A DNA stretch of 10,637 bases, taken from contig DRZW01000206.1 of the NCBI GenBank assembly GCA_011380105.1, forward strand, positions 1-10,637. The letters run 5' to 3'. Shown piece by piece: positions 1-6,186 of this stretch. The translations under genes were made by a program, and so were the position numbers. The first letter of the stretch is position 1, and every line of letters starts with the position of its first letter. The notes beneath the pieces are model-generated. The model had not been told where the DNA came from. It saw only the letters and a list, made by a program, of their open reading frames with translations, and did no database searches. This DNA comes from Halothiobacillaceae bacterium (GTDB taxonomy: Bacteria > Pseudomonadota > Gammaproteobacteria > Halothiobacillales > Halothiobacillaceae).

Positions 1-854
1 AAATCGGCCTGTACTCGGTGCGATGCGGCGGTTGCTTCAATTATTTGCTGAATGTGCCCGGCAATGACGTCACGCTCACTGGTATTGCCAACCCGCACGC
101 TCCCGGCAAGGTAAGCTGAATCAGGGATAGCGGTGATGGCATCGCCGGCATGCAGACGGGTCACCGAGACCACCGCAGCCGTCTGCGGCGGCAGACGCCG
201 GGAGACAATCTGCTGTAGGTTTTGGGTGATATCAGCAGCAGCTAGCAATGGGTCGTGGGTGACTTCTGGCTGACTGGCATGACCACCCTGGCCGGTTAGC
301 GTTAACTCAAAAGTGCCATTTGCACCCATGATCGGCCCTTCTGGGCAAATCGCTTTACCGAAGGGAATGGCTGGCCAGTTGTGCCAACCAAAAATCCAAT
401 CCACCCCTGCTAATGCGCCATCATCGATCATCGCACGCGCACCATGACCACCCTCTTCTGCCGGCTGAAAGATCAAACTCACCGGCCCGGGCAGGCGCGC
501 TTCATGCATTTTCAACCAGCCAGCGGTGGCTAGCAGCGTGGCGGTGTGGCCATCATGCCCACAGGCGTGCATTTTCCCCGGCACGGTCGAGCGCCATTCG
601 GCCTTGGATATTTCCGCAATCGGCAAGGCATCAATATCAGCACGCAGCGCTATATGCCGTCCCGGCGCATCGGCCGCCAGCATCGCCACAGTTCCATGCT
701 TAGCACAACGTCGCCAGGCAATACCCAAAGCATCCAATTTAGCGCGGATGGTGGCTGCCGTCGCCTCTTCCTCCCAAGTAAGCTCCGGCACACGATGCAG
801 CTGCCGACGCAGACTGATGGCATTATCAATAATTTTCTTCCAACATGCTTTCAC
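1..854 (-). CDS. M20D-family metallo-amidohydrolase (hippurate/N-acyl-amino-acid hydrolase type), 3' end outside window
   Basis: Reading the minus strand from about 854 to the left edge gives 284 uninterrupted codons, so the gene is partial and its C-terminus lies outside. Numbering from the GTG at 854, it shows LRRQLH (residues 15-20), ALRADIDALPI (69-79), the metal motif HACGHDGH (96-103), QPAEEGG (130-136) and WHNWP (157-161). By analogy with plant IAA-amino-acid hydrolases and other M20D enzymes, Cys98, His100, Glu134 and His158 should bind the two metals. GHASQP (191-196) lies in the lid/dimerisation domain. The family hydrolyses N-acyl or N-aroyl amino acids; the substrate here is not readable. 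No ATG start exists in frame after the upstream TAG. Candidates are GTG at 863, TTG at 860 and GTG at 854. A GAGG at 867-870 is 6 bases from the TTG and 12 from the GTG at 854, so the true start may be 860. Cytoplasmic: no signal peptide is visible. Confidence 0.9.
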   Translation of the reverse strand, partial: MKACWKKIIDNAISLRRQLHRVPELTWEEEATAATIRAKLDALGIAWRRCAKHGTVAMLAADAPGRHIALRADIDALPIAEISKAEWRSTVPGKMHACGHDGHTATLLATAGWLKMHEARLPGPVSLIFQPAEEGGHGARAMIDDGALAGVDWIFGWHNWPAIPFGKAICPEGPIMGANGTFELTLTGQGGHASQPEVTHDPLLAAADITQNLQQIVSRRLPPQTAAVVSVTRLHAGDAITAIPDSAYLAGSVRVGNTSERDVIAGHIQQIIEATAASHRVQAD

Positions 855-910
855 AGCCAACACAAACCTCGTTTTAGCGGATCGACAATACCACTATGAA
901 CCAAAATAGC

Positions 911-926
911 CGCTTTTGAAAAAGCG
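911..926. repeat. Perfect 7-bp inverted repeat in the divergent intergenic region
   Basis: CGCTTTT at 911-917 and AAAAGCG at 920-926 are exact reverse complements separated by two bases. It lies between the amidohydrolase start (about 854) and the promoters of the persulfide dioxygenase gene. Neither strand has a T-run directly after the stem, so a terminator is unlikely. It could be a regulator binding site or a chance palindrome. Confidence 0.4.
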
Positions 927-958
927 TCTCGTGCCCAAAATCATTAAGAAGGCTGTTG

Positions 959-1000
959 CTGACAAACTGATCTGACCGGCGTAAGATTGTTGTCTAATAT
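959..1000 (+). promoter_or_regulatory. Two overlapping sigma-70-like promoters for the persulfide dioxygenase gene
   Basis: CTGACA (959-964) and TAAGAT (982-987) are separated by 17 bases. A second pair, CTGACC (972-977) and TAATAT (995-1000), also has a 17-base spacer. Both face right and would start transcription roughly 35-55 bases before the ATG at 1050. CTGACA matches the -35 consensus at five of six positions; the -10 elements match at about four of six. I saw no convincing sigma-54 (-24/-12) element, which is notable because some persulfide dioxygenase genes are controlled by the sigma-54 activator FisR. Confidence 0.45.
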
Positions 1001-1049
1001 AGCCGTTTGTAAATCACGCAAGCACTCACGCTTTGTCGAGAGGGAAAAA

Positions 1050-2474
1050 ATGTTATTCGAAACCTTCGAAGATCCGGGCCTTTCACAATTAAGCTACGCT
1101 ATTGGCTGTCAGTCGAATGGTGAAATGGCTATTATCGACCCACGTCGGGATGTTGATATCTATCTTGAGTTCGCCAAAGCCGAGGGCTTTACCATCAAGC
1201 ATGTCCTCGACACCCACATCCACGCCGACTTTGCCTCCGGCGCGCGTGAACTCGCTGAAGCCACCGGCGCAGAATTACACCTATCTGGCTACGATGAAGG
1301 CGAACAGTTTGATGTGCAGTTCAAGCACACACCCATGTTCGATGGCGACCGGGTGGTGATGGGCAATGTGGCTATCGAAGCCTTGTTTACCCCCGGCCAC
1401 ACTCCAGAACACATCAGCTTTCTGATCTATGACGGTGCGCGCAGCAAGGATGTACCGGCTGTGGCCTGCACCGGTGACTTTTTGTTTGTAGGCAGTTTGG
1501 GCCGCCCAGACCTATTAGGTGAGAAAGCCACTCGCGGACTAGCACAACTCGCTTTCCAGAGCGTTCGTGAAAAACTCAAACACCTGCCCGACAGCCTGGA
1601 AATCCGCCCCGGTCACGGTTCAGGCTCGGCCTGCGGGGCGGGCATGGCTGGCCGCCAAGTTTCAACCTTGGGGTATGAGCGCGCCACCAATCCGCTCTTA
1701 AACCCGGAATTAAGCGAGGATGAATTCATTGAATTGCTGTTAAGCAACCTCCCACCTGCACCCGACTTCTATCCTCGCAACAAAGTCACCAATTCCGATG
1801 GGCCACGTAGCGTACGGGGCATGGTCGATTTGGATCCCGCCCAGATTCAGGCGTTTTCCATCAATGAGCTCAAACAGCAGGTCGAAAAAGGCGCGACGAT
1901 TGTTGATATCCGTGATCAGCTGGCTTTTAACGCCGCGCACATCAAAGGCTCGTTGGGGATTGAATTCGGCAACGACCTTTCCACTTGGGGCGGCTGGGTT
2001 GTGCCGCCGGATCATCCCATCATTTTGGTTGATTATGAAGGCGACCCAGAGCTAATTTCCGAGGCCATTCGCGCTTTGGTTCGCGTCGGCCAAGATTATA
2101 TTGTTGGCTATTTGGAAAATGGCTTTACTGGCTGGATGAAAGCAGGTGAAGGCTTTGAGCACATCCCGCTGGTAGACGTATATCGGGCTCGCGCGGATTT
2201 AGAATCCGGTCAACGCATGCTAATTGATATGCGCGAGCCATCCGAATGGCAGGCCGGTCACGCACCCAATGCCCGGCACATCCCAGCGCACCTGGCGCGT
2301 GGCGGATTAGATGGCATTAGTCCAGATGAACCGATCAATCTTATCTGCGCCTCGGGGATGCGCTCGACGGTGGCCTCCTCTATTCTGCTCCGTGAAGGCT
2401 ATAGCAACGTGGTTAATGTCATCGGCGGCATGGATGCTTGGGAGCGGGCTGGATTGCCTATGCAACAAGACTAA
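1050..2474 (+). CDS. Persulfide dioxygenase-sulfurtransferase fusion (metallo-beta-lactamase fold plus two rhodanese domains, CstB-like)
   Basis: The product has 474 residues. Start ATG 1050 follows GAGAGGGA with good spacing; an in-frame TTG at 987 would overlap the promoter. Residues 1-250 form an ETHE1-type metallo-beta-lactamase domain with THIHADF (55-61), TPGHTPEH (114-121), TGDFLFVG (141-148) and RPGHGSGSACGAGM (186-199). By analogy with ETHE1, the mononuclear iron ligands should be His58, His117 and Asp143. The HxHxDH motif of glyoxalase II reads HIHADF, with Phe for the last His, as I recall for the multidomain dioxygenases. A first rhodanese domain (about 265-370) has no loop cysteine: DYEGDP occupies 328-333. 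A second (about 375-474) has the complete loop CASGMRS with Cys433. The family oxidises glutathione or CoA persulfide to sulfite in the cytoplasm, and the rhodanese can pass sulfane sulfur to an acceptor such as thiosulfate. It appears monocistronic, with a terminator just downstream. Specificity for a given thiol is not readable. Confidence 0.92.
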   Translation: MLFETFEDPGLSQLSYAIGCQSNGEMAIIDPRRDVDIYLEFAKAEGFTIKHVLDTHIHADFASGARELAEATGAELHLSGYDEGEQFDVQFKHTPMFDGDRVVMGNVAIEALFTPGHTPEHISFLIYDGARSKDVPAVACTGDFLFVGSLGRPDLLGEKATRGLAQLAFQSVREKLKHLPDSLEIRPGHGSGSACGAGMAGRQVSTLGYERATNPLLNPELSEDEFIELLLSNLPPAPDFYPRNKVTNSDGPRSVRGMVDLDPAQIQAFSINELKQQVEKGATIVDIRDQLAFNAAHIKGSLGIEFGNDLSTWGGWVVPPDHPIILVDYEGDPELISEAIRALVRVGQDYIVGYLENGFTGWMKAGEGFEHIPLVDVYRARADLESGQRMLIDMREPSEWQAGHAPNARHIPAHLARGGLDGISPDEPINLICASGMRSTVASSILLREGYSNVVNVIGGMDAWERAGLPMQQD

Positions 2475-2497
2475 AGAAACACCACAAACCAAAAAGC

Positions 2498-2535
2498 AAA
2501 ACCGGTAAGAATCACGCTATAACTTGCCGGTTTTT
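2498..2535 (+). terminator. Rho-independent terminator after the persulfide dioxygenase gene
   Basis: The arms AAAACCGGTAAG (2498-2509) and CTTGCCGGTTTT (2523-2534) form a 12-bp stem with one wobble pair and a 13-base loop. The T-run at 2531-2535 completes the signal. It begins 24 bases after the stop codon at 2474. Because the A-run on the left arm mirrors the T-run, it could also act on the other strand, but no minus-strand gene ends nearby. Confidence 0.8.
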
Positions 2536-2559
2536 AGTTGAATGCCGAGCAGTTTTGCT

Positions 2560-2579
2560 GCGCGCAGTAACCTGCGCGC
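2560..2579. repeat. Perfect 8-bp GC-rich inverted repeat with a TAAC loop
   Basis: GCGCGCAG (2560-2567) and CTGCGCGC (2572-2579) pair perfectly around the four-base loop TAAC. A second small hairpin, GGCA/TGCC around a five-base loop, follows at about 2584-2596. No T-run follows the first stem on either strand, so it is not a classic terminator. The shape resembles REP-type intergenic elements, but a single copy cannot show that. Confidence 0.5.
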
Positions 2580-2661
2580 CCAAGGCAGGGTTTGCCATCC
2601 CAGATAGTTCGATGTCAACCACTGGAAGAACACCGGTTTTCTAAACCCCTTTATATTTTTC

Positions 2662-2755
2662 TATAGGTTGAAGTTACTCTCAAAGCTCCCTCATTGCGGT
2701 CAAAGGCCACAAGTTGTTCTGGCCGATCTTATAGGGGTTGAAATACGCACAAAGC
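2662..2755 (+). repeat. Imperfect direct repeat, two copies of about 25 bases
   Basis: Copy 1 is 2662-2686 and copy 2 is 2730-2755, offset by 68 bases. Both share TATAGG, then TTGAA, then TAC, then CAAAGC in the same order; about 21 positions match, with a two-base insertion (GG) in copy 2 and a one-base gap later. The copies lie 94-187 bases upstream of the transporter start. They may be tandem regulator sites or remnants of a duplication. Confidence 0.4.
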
Positions 2756-2848
2756 CTGCGTTCTGCACAGGCAATTCACGTTGGCTACGCTTGATGATTT
2801 TAAAGGATGTTAATATTGCGTCCATTTCAAGGTTGGAAAAACTAGGGC

Positions 2849-4108
2849 ATGAAGCGTTTAGACAATCTACTTAAAGCACTTGGTCCAGGCATCCTAATGG
2901 CCGGGGCAGCCATTGGCGGTTCGCATTTAATTGCCTCCACTCAGGCCGGGGCCAAATACGGCTGGGCCCTTTTGGGGCTATTGCTGCTGGTTAATTTATT
3001 TAAATACCCGTTCTTTCTCTACTCACAGCGCTATACCGCTGCCACCGGCGAGAGCCTGTTACATGGCTTTGCCCGCATGGGCAAGGGTTATCTAGCGGCG
3101 TTTTTTGGGTTGAATCTGGTCAATGCTTTTTTGAATATCGCCGGGGTGGCTATGATTACCGCCAGCCTGTCACTTAATTTAGGGCTGGATAACATCGGCA
3201 TCCCACTGGCTGAATTGACCTTGATATTTGCCGCTATCTGCGCGCTAATTATTATCTGGGGCCGCTATCACCTACTTGATCAATTAACCAAGGTGGTGGT
3301 GATTGTTCTTGCAATCTCAACGGTCACGACAGTTATCCTCGCTGCATCCACCCCGATTGAACAGGCAGTGGGTTTTGAGGAAGAGTCGCCCTGGAACCTC
3401 GCCGCGCTGGGTTTTATCATTCTGTTTATGGGTTGGATGCCCGCCCCGATTGATATCTCCGCCTGGCCTTCATTGTGGATGACCGCCAAACGCCGCGATA
3501 CCGGCCACCGGGCGAGCATGCGTGAGGCGATGATTGATTTCCACATCGGTTATATTGTCACCGTTATCCTGGCCGTGTTTTTCATGGCCTTAGGCGCATT
3601 GATCATCCACGGCAGCGGTCAGGATTTCTCCATGTCATCGGCGGCTTTCGCCAGCCAGTTGGTGGAATTGTATACCGGTGTCATCGGTGACTGGGCTTAC
3701 TGGATCATTGCCATTGCCGCCTTTAGTGCTATGTTTAGCACCACCCTAACCTGTATAGATGGCTGGCCGCGCTCGCTGGCCACCGGCATGAATTTGTTAA
3801 CCAATCGGGATACTCCAGACCGCTTTCGCATCGCTCACATCGGCTGGATTGCCGCCAGTGTCGCTGCCGCCTATATCATTACTAAATTCTTCCTAACCAG
3901 CTTAGGGCAAATGCTGGAGGTGGCAATGGTGATCTCCTTTATCTCTTCACCGATCTTTGCCTGGATTAATTTCAAAGTTATCCGTAGTAGCTGGGTGCCG
4001 GAACACCTCCGACCCGGGCCTTTCTTGATCGGGCTTAGCTGGGCTGGCATCGCGTTCTTTGTTGGCTTTACCCTATTGTTTTTATGGTGGTTCTTTTTCG
4101 TTTCTTAA
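2849..4108 (+). CDS. Divergent NRAMP-family membrane transporter lacking the canonical metal-binding motifs
   Basis: The 419-residue product is strongly hydrophobic with about 11 membrane segments, the usual NRAMP (SLC11) size and layout. TM1 starts with GPGILMAGAAIG, which lines up with the GPGFL start of MntH-type proteins. At the exact position of the DPGN metal-binding motif it reads GGSH (residues 23-26). In TM6, where MntH has MPH, it reads WMPAP (196-200), keeping the Met but losing the His. Other landmarks are FKYPFF (51-56) and TGESLL (66-71). I recall a little-studied bacterial branch with a similar GAA-G-SHL start, usually annotated only as Nramp family. Inner-membrane location is certain; the substrate is not. 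The ATG at 2849 is preceded in frame by a TAG at 2843, so no longer start is possible, and the ribosome site is weak (AGGG too close). ycgL follows after 48 bases on the same strand, so the two may be co-transcribed. Confidence 0.85.
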   Translation: MKRLDNLLKALGPGILMAGAAIGGSHLIASTQAGAKYGWALLGLLLLVNLFKYPFFLYSQRYTAATGESLLHGFARMGKGYLAAFFGLNLVNAFLNIAGVAMITASLSLNLGLDNIGIPLAELTLIFAAICALIIIWGRYHLLDQLTKVVVIVLAISTVTTVILAASTPIEQAVGFEEESPWNLAALGFIILFMGWMPAPIDISAWPSLWMTAKRRDTGHRASMREAMIDFHIGYIVTVILAVFFMALGALIIHGSGQDFSMSSAAFASQLVELYTGVIGDWAYWIIAIAAFSAMFSTTLTCIDGWPRSLATGMNLLTNRDTPDRFRIAHIGWIAASVAAAYIITKFFLTSLGQMLEVAMVISFISSPIFAWINFKVIRSSWVPEHLRPGPFLIGLSWAGIAFFVGFTLLFLWWFFFVS

Positions 4109-4156
4109 CAACGACATATTATATCTGCAAGTAAAAACACTAGAGGGATTGAGAAA

Positions 4157-4459
4157 ATGCTCGCAGCCGTCTATAAAAGCAGTAAACAAGCCGATATGTA
4201 CTTATTTATGCAAAAGGAAGCCAGTTGGGATGTTCTCGACCCGGCGGTAGCGGAGAAATTTGGCAAACCTGTGCATGTCATGGATTTGGATCTTAGCGAT
4301 GACCGTAAATTAGCCCGCACCGATACCGCCACCGTGCGCCAACACATCGAAACCATTGGCTTTCACCTGCAAATGCCACCAATGACCGAGAATTGGGCGC
4401 ACTGGGATAATCTCAAAGCCGGAATTCGCGCCGGGCGAAACACGCCAATCTCTTCTTGA
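4157..4459 (+). CDS. ycgL: YcgL domain-containing protein
   Basis: This 100-residue protein closely follows E. coli YcgL: the N-terminal AAVYKSSKQADMYLFM matches the CVIYRSSK...TYLYV pattern, the middle has FGKPVHVMDLDL, and FHLQMPP (70-76) matches the YYLQLPP block. The family (DUF709) is a small alpha/beta fold typical of gammaproteobacteria with no established biochemical role; I do not assign one. ATG 4157 is preceded by GAGGGATTGAG, a good ribosome site. The gene begins 48 bases after the transporter gene on the same strand with no obvious terminator between them. In many gammaproteobacteria ycgL sits near rnd or min genes, so this neighbourhood differs. Confidence 0.88.
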   Translation: MLAAVYKSSKQADMYLFMQKEASWDVLDPAVAEKFGKPVHVMDLDLSDDRKLARTDTATVRQHIETIGFHLQMPPMTENWAHWDNLKAGIRAGRNTPISS

Positions 4460-4488
4460 ACAGGCAAAACGGCGGGAGTCCAGGTTAC

Positions 4489-4515
4489 TCTAGCCACCTT
4501 GAAGTGGTTGGATTT
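4489..4515 (+). terminator. Possible terminator hairpin after ycgL
   Basis: TCTAGCCAC (4489-4497) pairs with GTGGTTGGA (4504-4512) as a 9-bp stem with two G-T wobbles around the loop CTTGAA. Only three T residues follow (4513-4515), so it would be a weak terminator. It starts 30 bases after the ycgL stop. T-richer sequence follows at about 4542-4560. Confidence 0.35.
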
Positions 4516-4567
4516 GCGCACAGAGTGACCTGCAAGCTCACGCTTTTGTTGGTTTTCTTAATCAAGC

Positions 4568-4590
4568 AAAAAAATCCGGAAGGCCGATTT
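4568..4590 (-). terminator. Possible terminator for nudE-cysQ (minus strand)
   Basis: On the minus strand, AAATC (4590-4586) pairs with GATTT around a short GC-rich interior, and seven T residues follow (the A-run at 4568-4574 on the plus strand). The stem is short and has an internal mismatch, so strength is doubtful. It lies about 28 bases beyond the cysQ stop, where the convergent transcripts meet. Confidence 0.4.
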
Positions 4591-4617
4591 ACCGGGTGAT
4601 TGCCGATATGGTGCGGT

Positions 4618-5466
4618 TTAACCATGATAATTAGCAATGCGGGTAATTTGGTCGAGTTTTAAATCAAACCCCGGCCGGGCGGCGATAAATCGGGGGTTGA
4701 TCAGGCTTTCTTTGTGATTATAGCTTAATGGACTTCCGTCCAAATCAATCATAAACCCACCGGCCTGTTCAAGTACGCATTGGGAGGCGGCGGTATCCCA
4801 CTCTGAGGTGGGGCCGAGTCGCGGGTAAATATCAGCCCGGCCTTCAGCAATTAAGCAGCTTTTCAGCGCGCTGCCACAACGGATGATTTGTGGTTGTGAG
4901 AATAAGTCGATCAAATCCAGTTCGCGATCACTTATGTGTGACCGCGATAATGCCAGACGCAGGGGGGTTGCCTCTCGGGATACAGAGATGGCTTGTGGTG
5001 GCCTGCCTTCGCGTTGGACATAGGCGCCTGTATGCACGGTGGCGAAATACAGTTCATCCAAGGCGGGTGCCAGCACCACACCCAGTACGGGTTGGTGATT
5101 GACCACCAAGGCGATATTGACGGTAAATTCACCATTACGCTTAATGAACTCACGGGTGCCGTCTAGTGGGTCAACTAACCAGTAGCTTTGCCACTGGCGA
5201 CGCTCTGCGAAATCGGGGGCGGCTTGCTCTTCGGTTAATACGGGGATGACAGGCGTGAGTTCGTGTAACGCCTGGCTGATGATGTGATGCGCTCGCAAGT
5301 CAGCTTGGGTGACTGGCGAAGCATCATCTTTGTGATCCACCGCAAAGTCCTGTGCATAGACCTGCATAATGACCTGTCCGGCCTGCTGGGCGATCCGGTT
5401 AACCGCAGCGACAAAATCCTGCCATTGCCGTTGGCTTTGGGGTAGATTGTGCGCTTGTTCGGCCAT
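4618..5466 (-). CDS. cysQ: 3'(2'),5'-bisphosphate nucleotidase CysQ
   Basis: The 282-residue product belongs to the inositol monophosphatase-like, lithium-sensitive phosphatase superfamily and is very close to E. coli CysQ. It contains SPVTQAD (50-56), PVLTEEQ (75-81), WLVDPLDGTREFIKRNGEFT (96-115), LSRSHISD (173-180), YPRLGPTSEWDTAA (214-227) and ESLINPRF (253-260). Expected Mg2+ ligands are Glu79 or Glu80, Asp99, Asp102 and Asp224. The enzyme removes the 3'-phosphate from PAP to give AMP, clearing a toxic by-product of sulfate assimilation. E. coli CysQ has about 246 residues; the extra length is mainly an N-terminal extension of some 20 residues before the matching region. The start is supported by GGAG seven bases upstream of the ATG, inside the end of nudE. 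Only three bases separate it from the nudE stop, so the two genes are almost certainly co-transcribed. Confidence 0.95.
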   Translation of the reverse strand: MAEQAHNLPQSQRQWQDFVAAVNRIAQQAGQVIMQVYAQDFAVDHKDDASPVTQADLRAHHIISQALHELTPVIPVLTEEQAAPDFAERRQWQSYWLVDPLDGTREFIKRNGEFTVNIALVVNHQPVLGVVLAPALDELYFATVHTGAYVQREGRPPQAISVSREATPLRLALSRSHISDRELDLIDLFSQPQIIRCGSALKSCLIAEGRADIYPRLGPTSEWDTAASQCVLEQAGGFMIDLDGSPLSYNHKESLINPRFIAARPGFDLKLDQITRIANYHG

Positions 5467-5469
5467 TGG

Positions 5470-6027
5470 TTACTCCGCTTGCGCCTGCAGATAAGACCGC
5501 ACCAGATATAAGGCAGCCAGGCTGCGGGCTTCACTACAGTGGCCTTTTAAGGCAAATTGATCTAAATCAGCCAGGTTAAGCCACTTAAAACCCAGTGGCT
5601 CGGGCTCGTCTCCCGGACGGCTTTCCGGGGTCAAGCCAGTTGCTAAGATCAGTTGTATTCGTTGCCCTGAATAGGTCGGCGCCAGGCTGAGCTCATTTAG
5701 GTAGATAAGTTTTTCGGCACGCAATCCAGCCTCTTCCATTAATTCCCGGTTAGCGGCAGTAAGCGGGTCTTCACCGGCATCAATGCGCCCTTTGGGTAGG
5801 CCAAGCTCATAGCGCTCGGTACCACAGGCGTATTCGCTAACTAGGGCGACCTGATTGCGGTCATTAACAGCAGCCACCATCACCGCGCCTAAGCCTCCGC
5901 CTTTGATCCGCTCAAAGGTGACCTCGACCCCATTAGCAAAGCGTAGATCAACTTCCTGAATGTGAAATAACCGGGTTTTGCTCAGTGTTCTAACCCGGGT
6001 AATATCCGGGAGGGTTTTTTGCGACAT
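5470..6027 (-). CDS. nudE: ADP compounds hydrolase NudE (Nudix family)
   Basis: This 185-residue Nudix hydrolase has a complete Nudix box at residues 80-102: Gly80, Glu86, then RELMEEAGL (94-102), matching GX5EX7REUXEEXGU. Matches to E. coli NudE extend along the chain: KTRLFHIQEVDL (17-28), SEYACGTERYELG (64-76), LAPTYSG (115-121), GDEPEP (139-144) and SEARSLAALYLVR (165-177). Glu98 and Glu99 should bind the catalytic Mg2+. The enzyme hydrolyses ADP-containing compounds such as ADP-ribose, diadenosine polyphosphates and NADH. The N-terminus aligns with E. coli without trimming, so the ATG at 6027 is likely correct even though no clear Shine-Dalgarno sequence precedes it. cysQ follows after three bases; a nudE-cysQ link is familiar from other gammaproteobacteria. 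Both enzymes act on adenine nucleotides and yield AMP among their products. Confidence 0.93.
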   Translation of the reverse strand: MSQKTLPDITRVRTLSKTRLFHIQEVDLRFANGVEVTFERIKGGGLGAVMVAAVNDRNQVALVSEYACGTERYELGLPKGRIDAGEDPLTAANRELMEEAGLRAEKLIYLNELSLAPTYSGQRIQLILATGLTPESRPGDEPEPLGFKWLNLADLDQFALKGHCSEARSLAALYLVRSYLQAQAE

Positions 6028-6186
6028 GGGTAACCATCATCAGACTAGGCGTATGGAAGGAATATACTAGCATCCATCGCCTCACACCACTTATATTGAA
6101 CCTTCCGTGTGCCATCGCAAGAAAACCAAAACAAGCTGCAAAACACCAACGTCTACACTTTGAAGGTGGAAGCAAGGTTGTTGCCG
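6028..6186 (-). promoter_or_regulatory. Intergenic region before nudE with a weak promoter candidate
   Basis: These 159 bases separate chpC from nudE. On the minus strand an extended -10 element, TGC followed by TAGTAT, occupies 6072-6064, with no good -35. A second option is TTGCGA (6120-6115) with TATAAG (6095-6090), but its 19-base spacer is long. I saw no strong hairpin plus T-run after chpC, so read-through from chpC into nudE is possible. Confidence 0.25.

Larger units (their letters stand above)
2536..2848. other. Non-coding stretch upstream of the NRAMP-family gene
   Basis: These 313 bases contain no protein I recognise. They hold a GC-rich hairpin (2560-2579), a small GGTTT/AAACC hairpin (2635-2647) followed by an AT-rich run near 2650-2665, and an imperfect direct repeat (2662-2686 and 2730-2755). 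The promoter of the transporter gene must lie here, but I found no -35/-10 pair with normal spacing; TAATAT near 2812 is a possible -10 without a good -35. It does not match the manganese (yybP-ykoY) riboswitch motifs as I remember them. Confidence 0.5.

Noticed and set aside
413..909. Several plus-strand open frames across the amidohydrolase region
   Set aside because: They are antisense shadows of a minus-strand gene with clear M20D motifs, and their translations are low in recognisable structure.
987..1049. Extended start (TTG at 987) for the persulfide dioxygenase
   Set aside because: It overlaps the best promoter, the 21 added residues match nothing in the family, and the ATG at 1050 has a strong ribosome site and a family-typical N-terminus.
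2536..2848. Manganese (yybP-ykoY) riboswitch ahead of an NRAMP gene
   Set aside because: I could not find the conserved core elements of that class; the hairpins present do not fit its layout. A covariance-model search would settle it.
2668..2874. Open frame of 68 codons upstream of and overlapping the transporter start
   Set aside because: It starts with TTG, has no proper ribosome site, resembles no family I know, and runs through the direct repeat and into the NRAMP gene in another frame.
4460..4617. Inverted copy of a short motif at 2566 (AGTAACCTG) found at 4481 (CAGGTTACT), suggesting a mobile element bounded by inverted repeats
   Set aside because: Only nine bases match, flanking sequence does not extend the match, and no transposase or target duplication is present.
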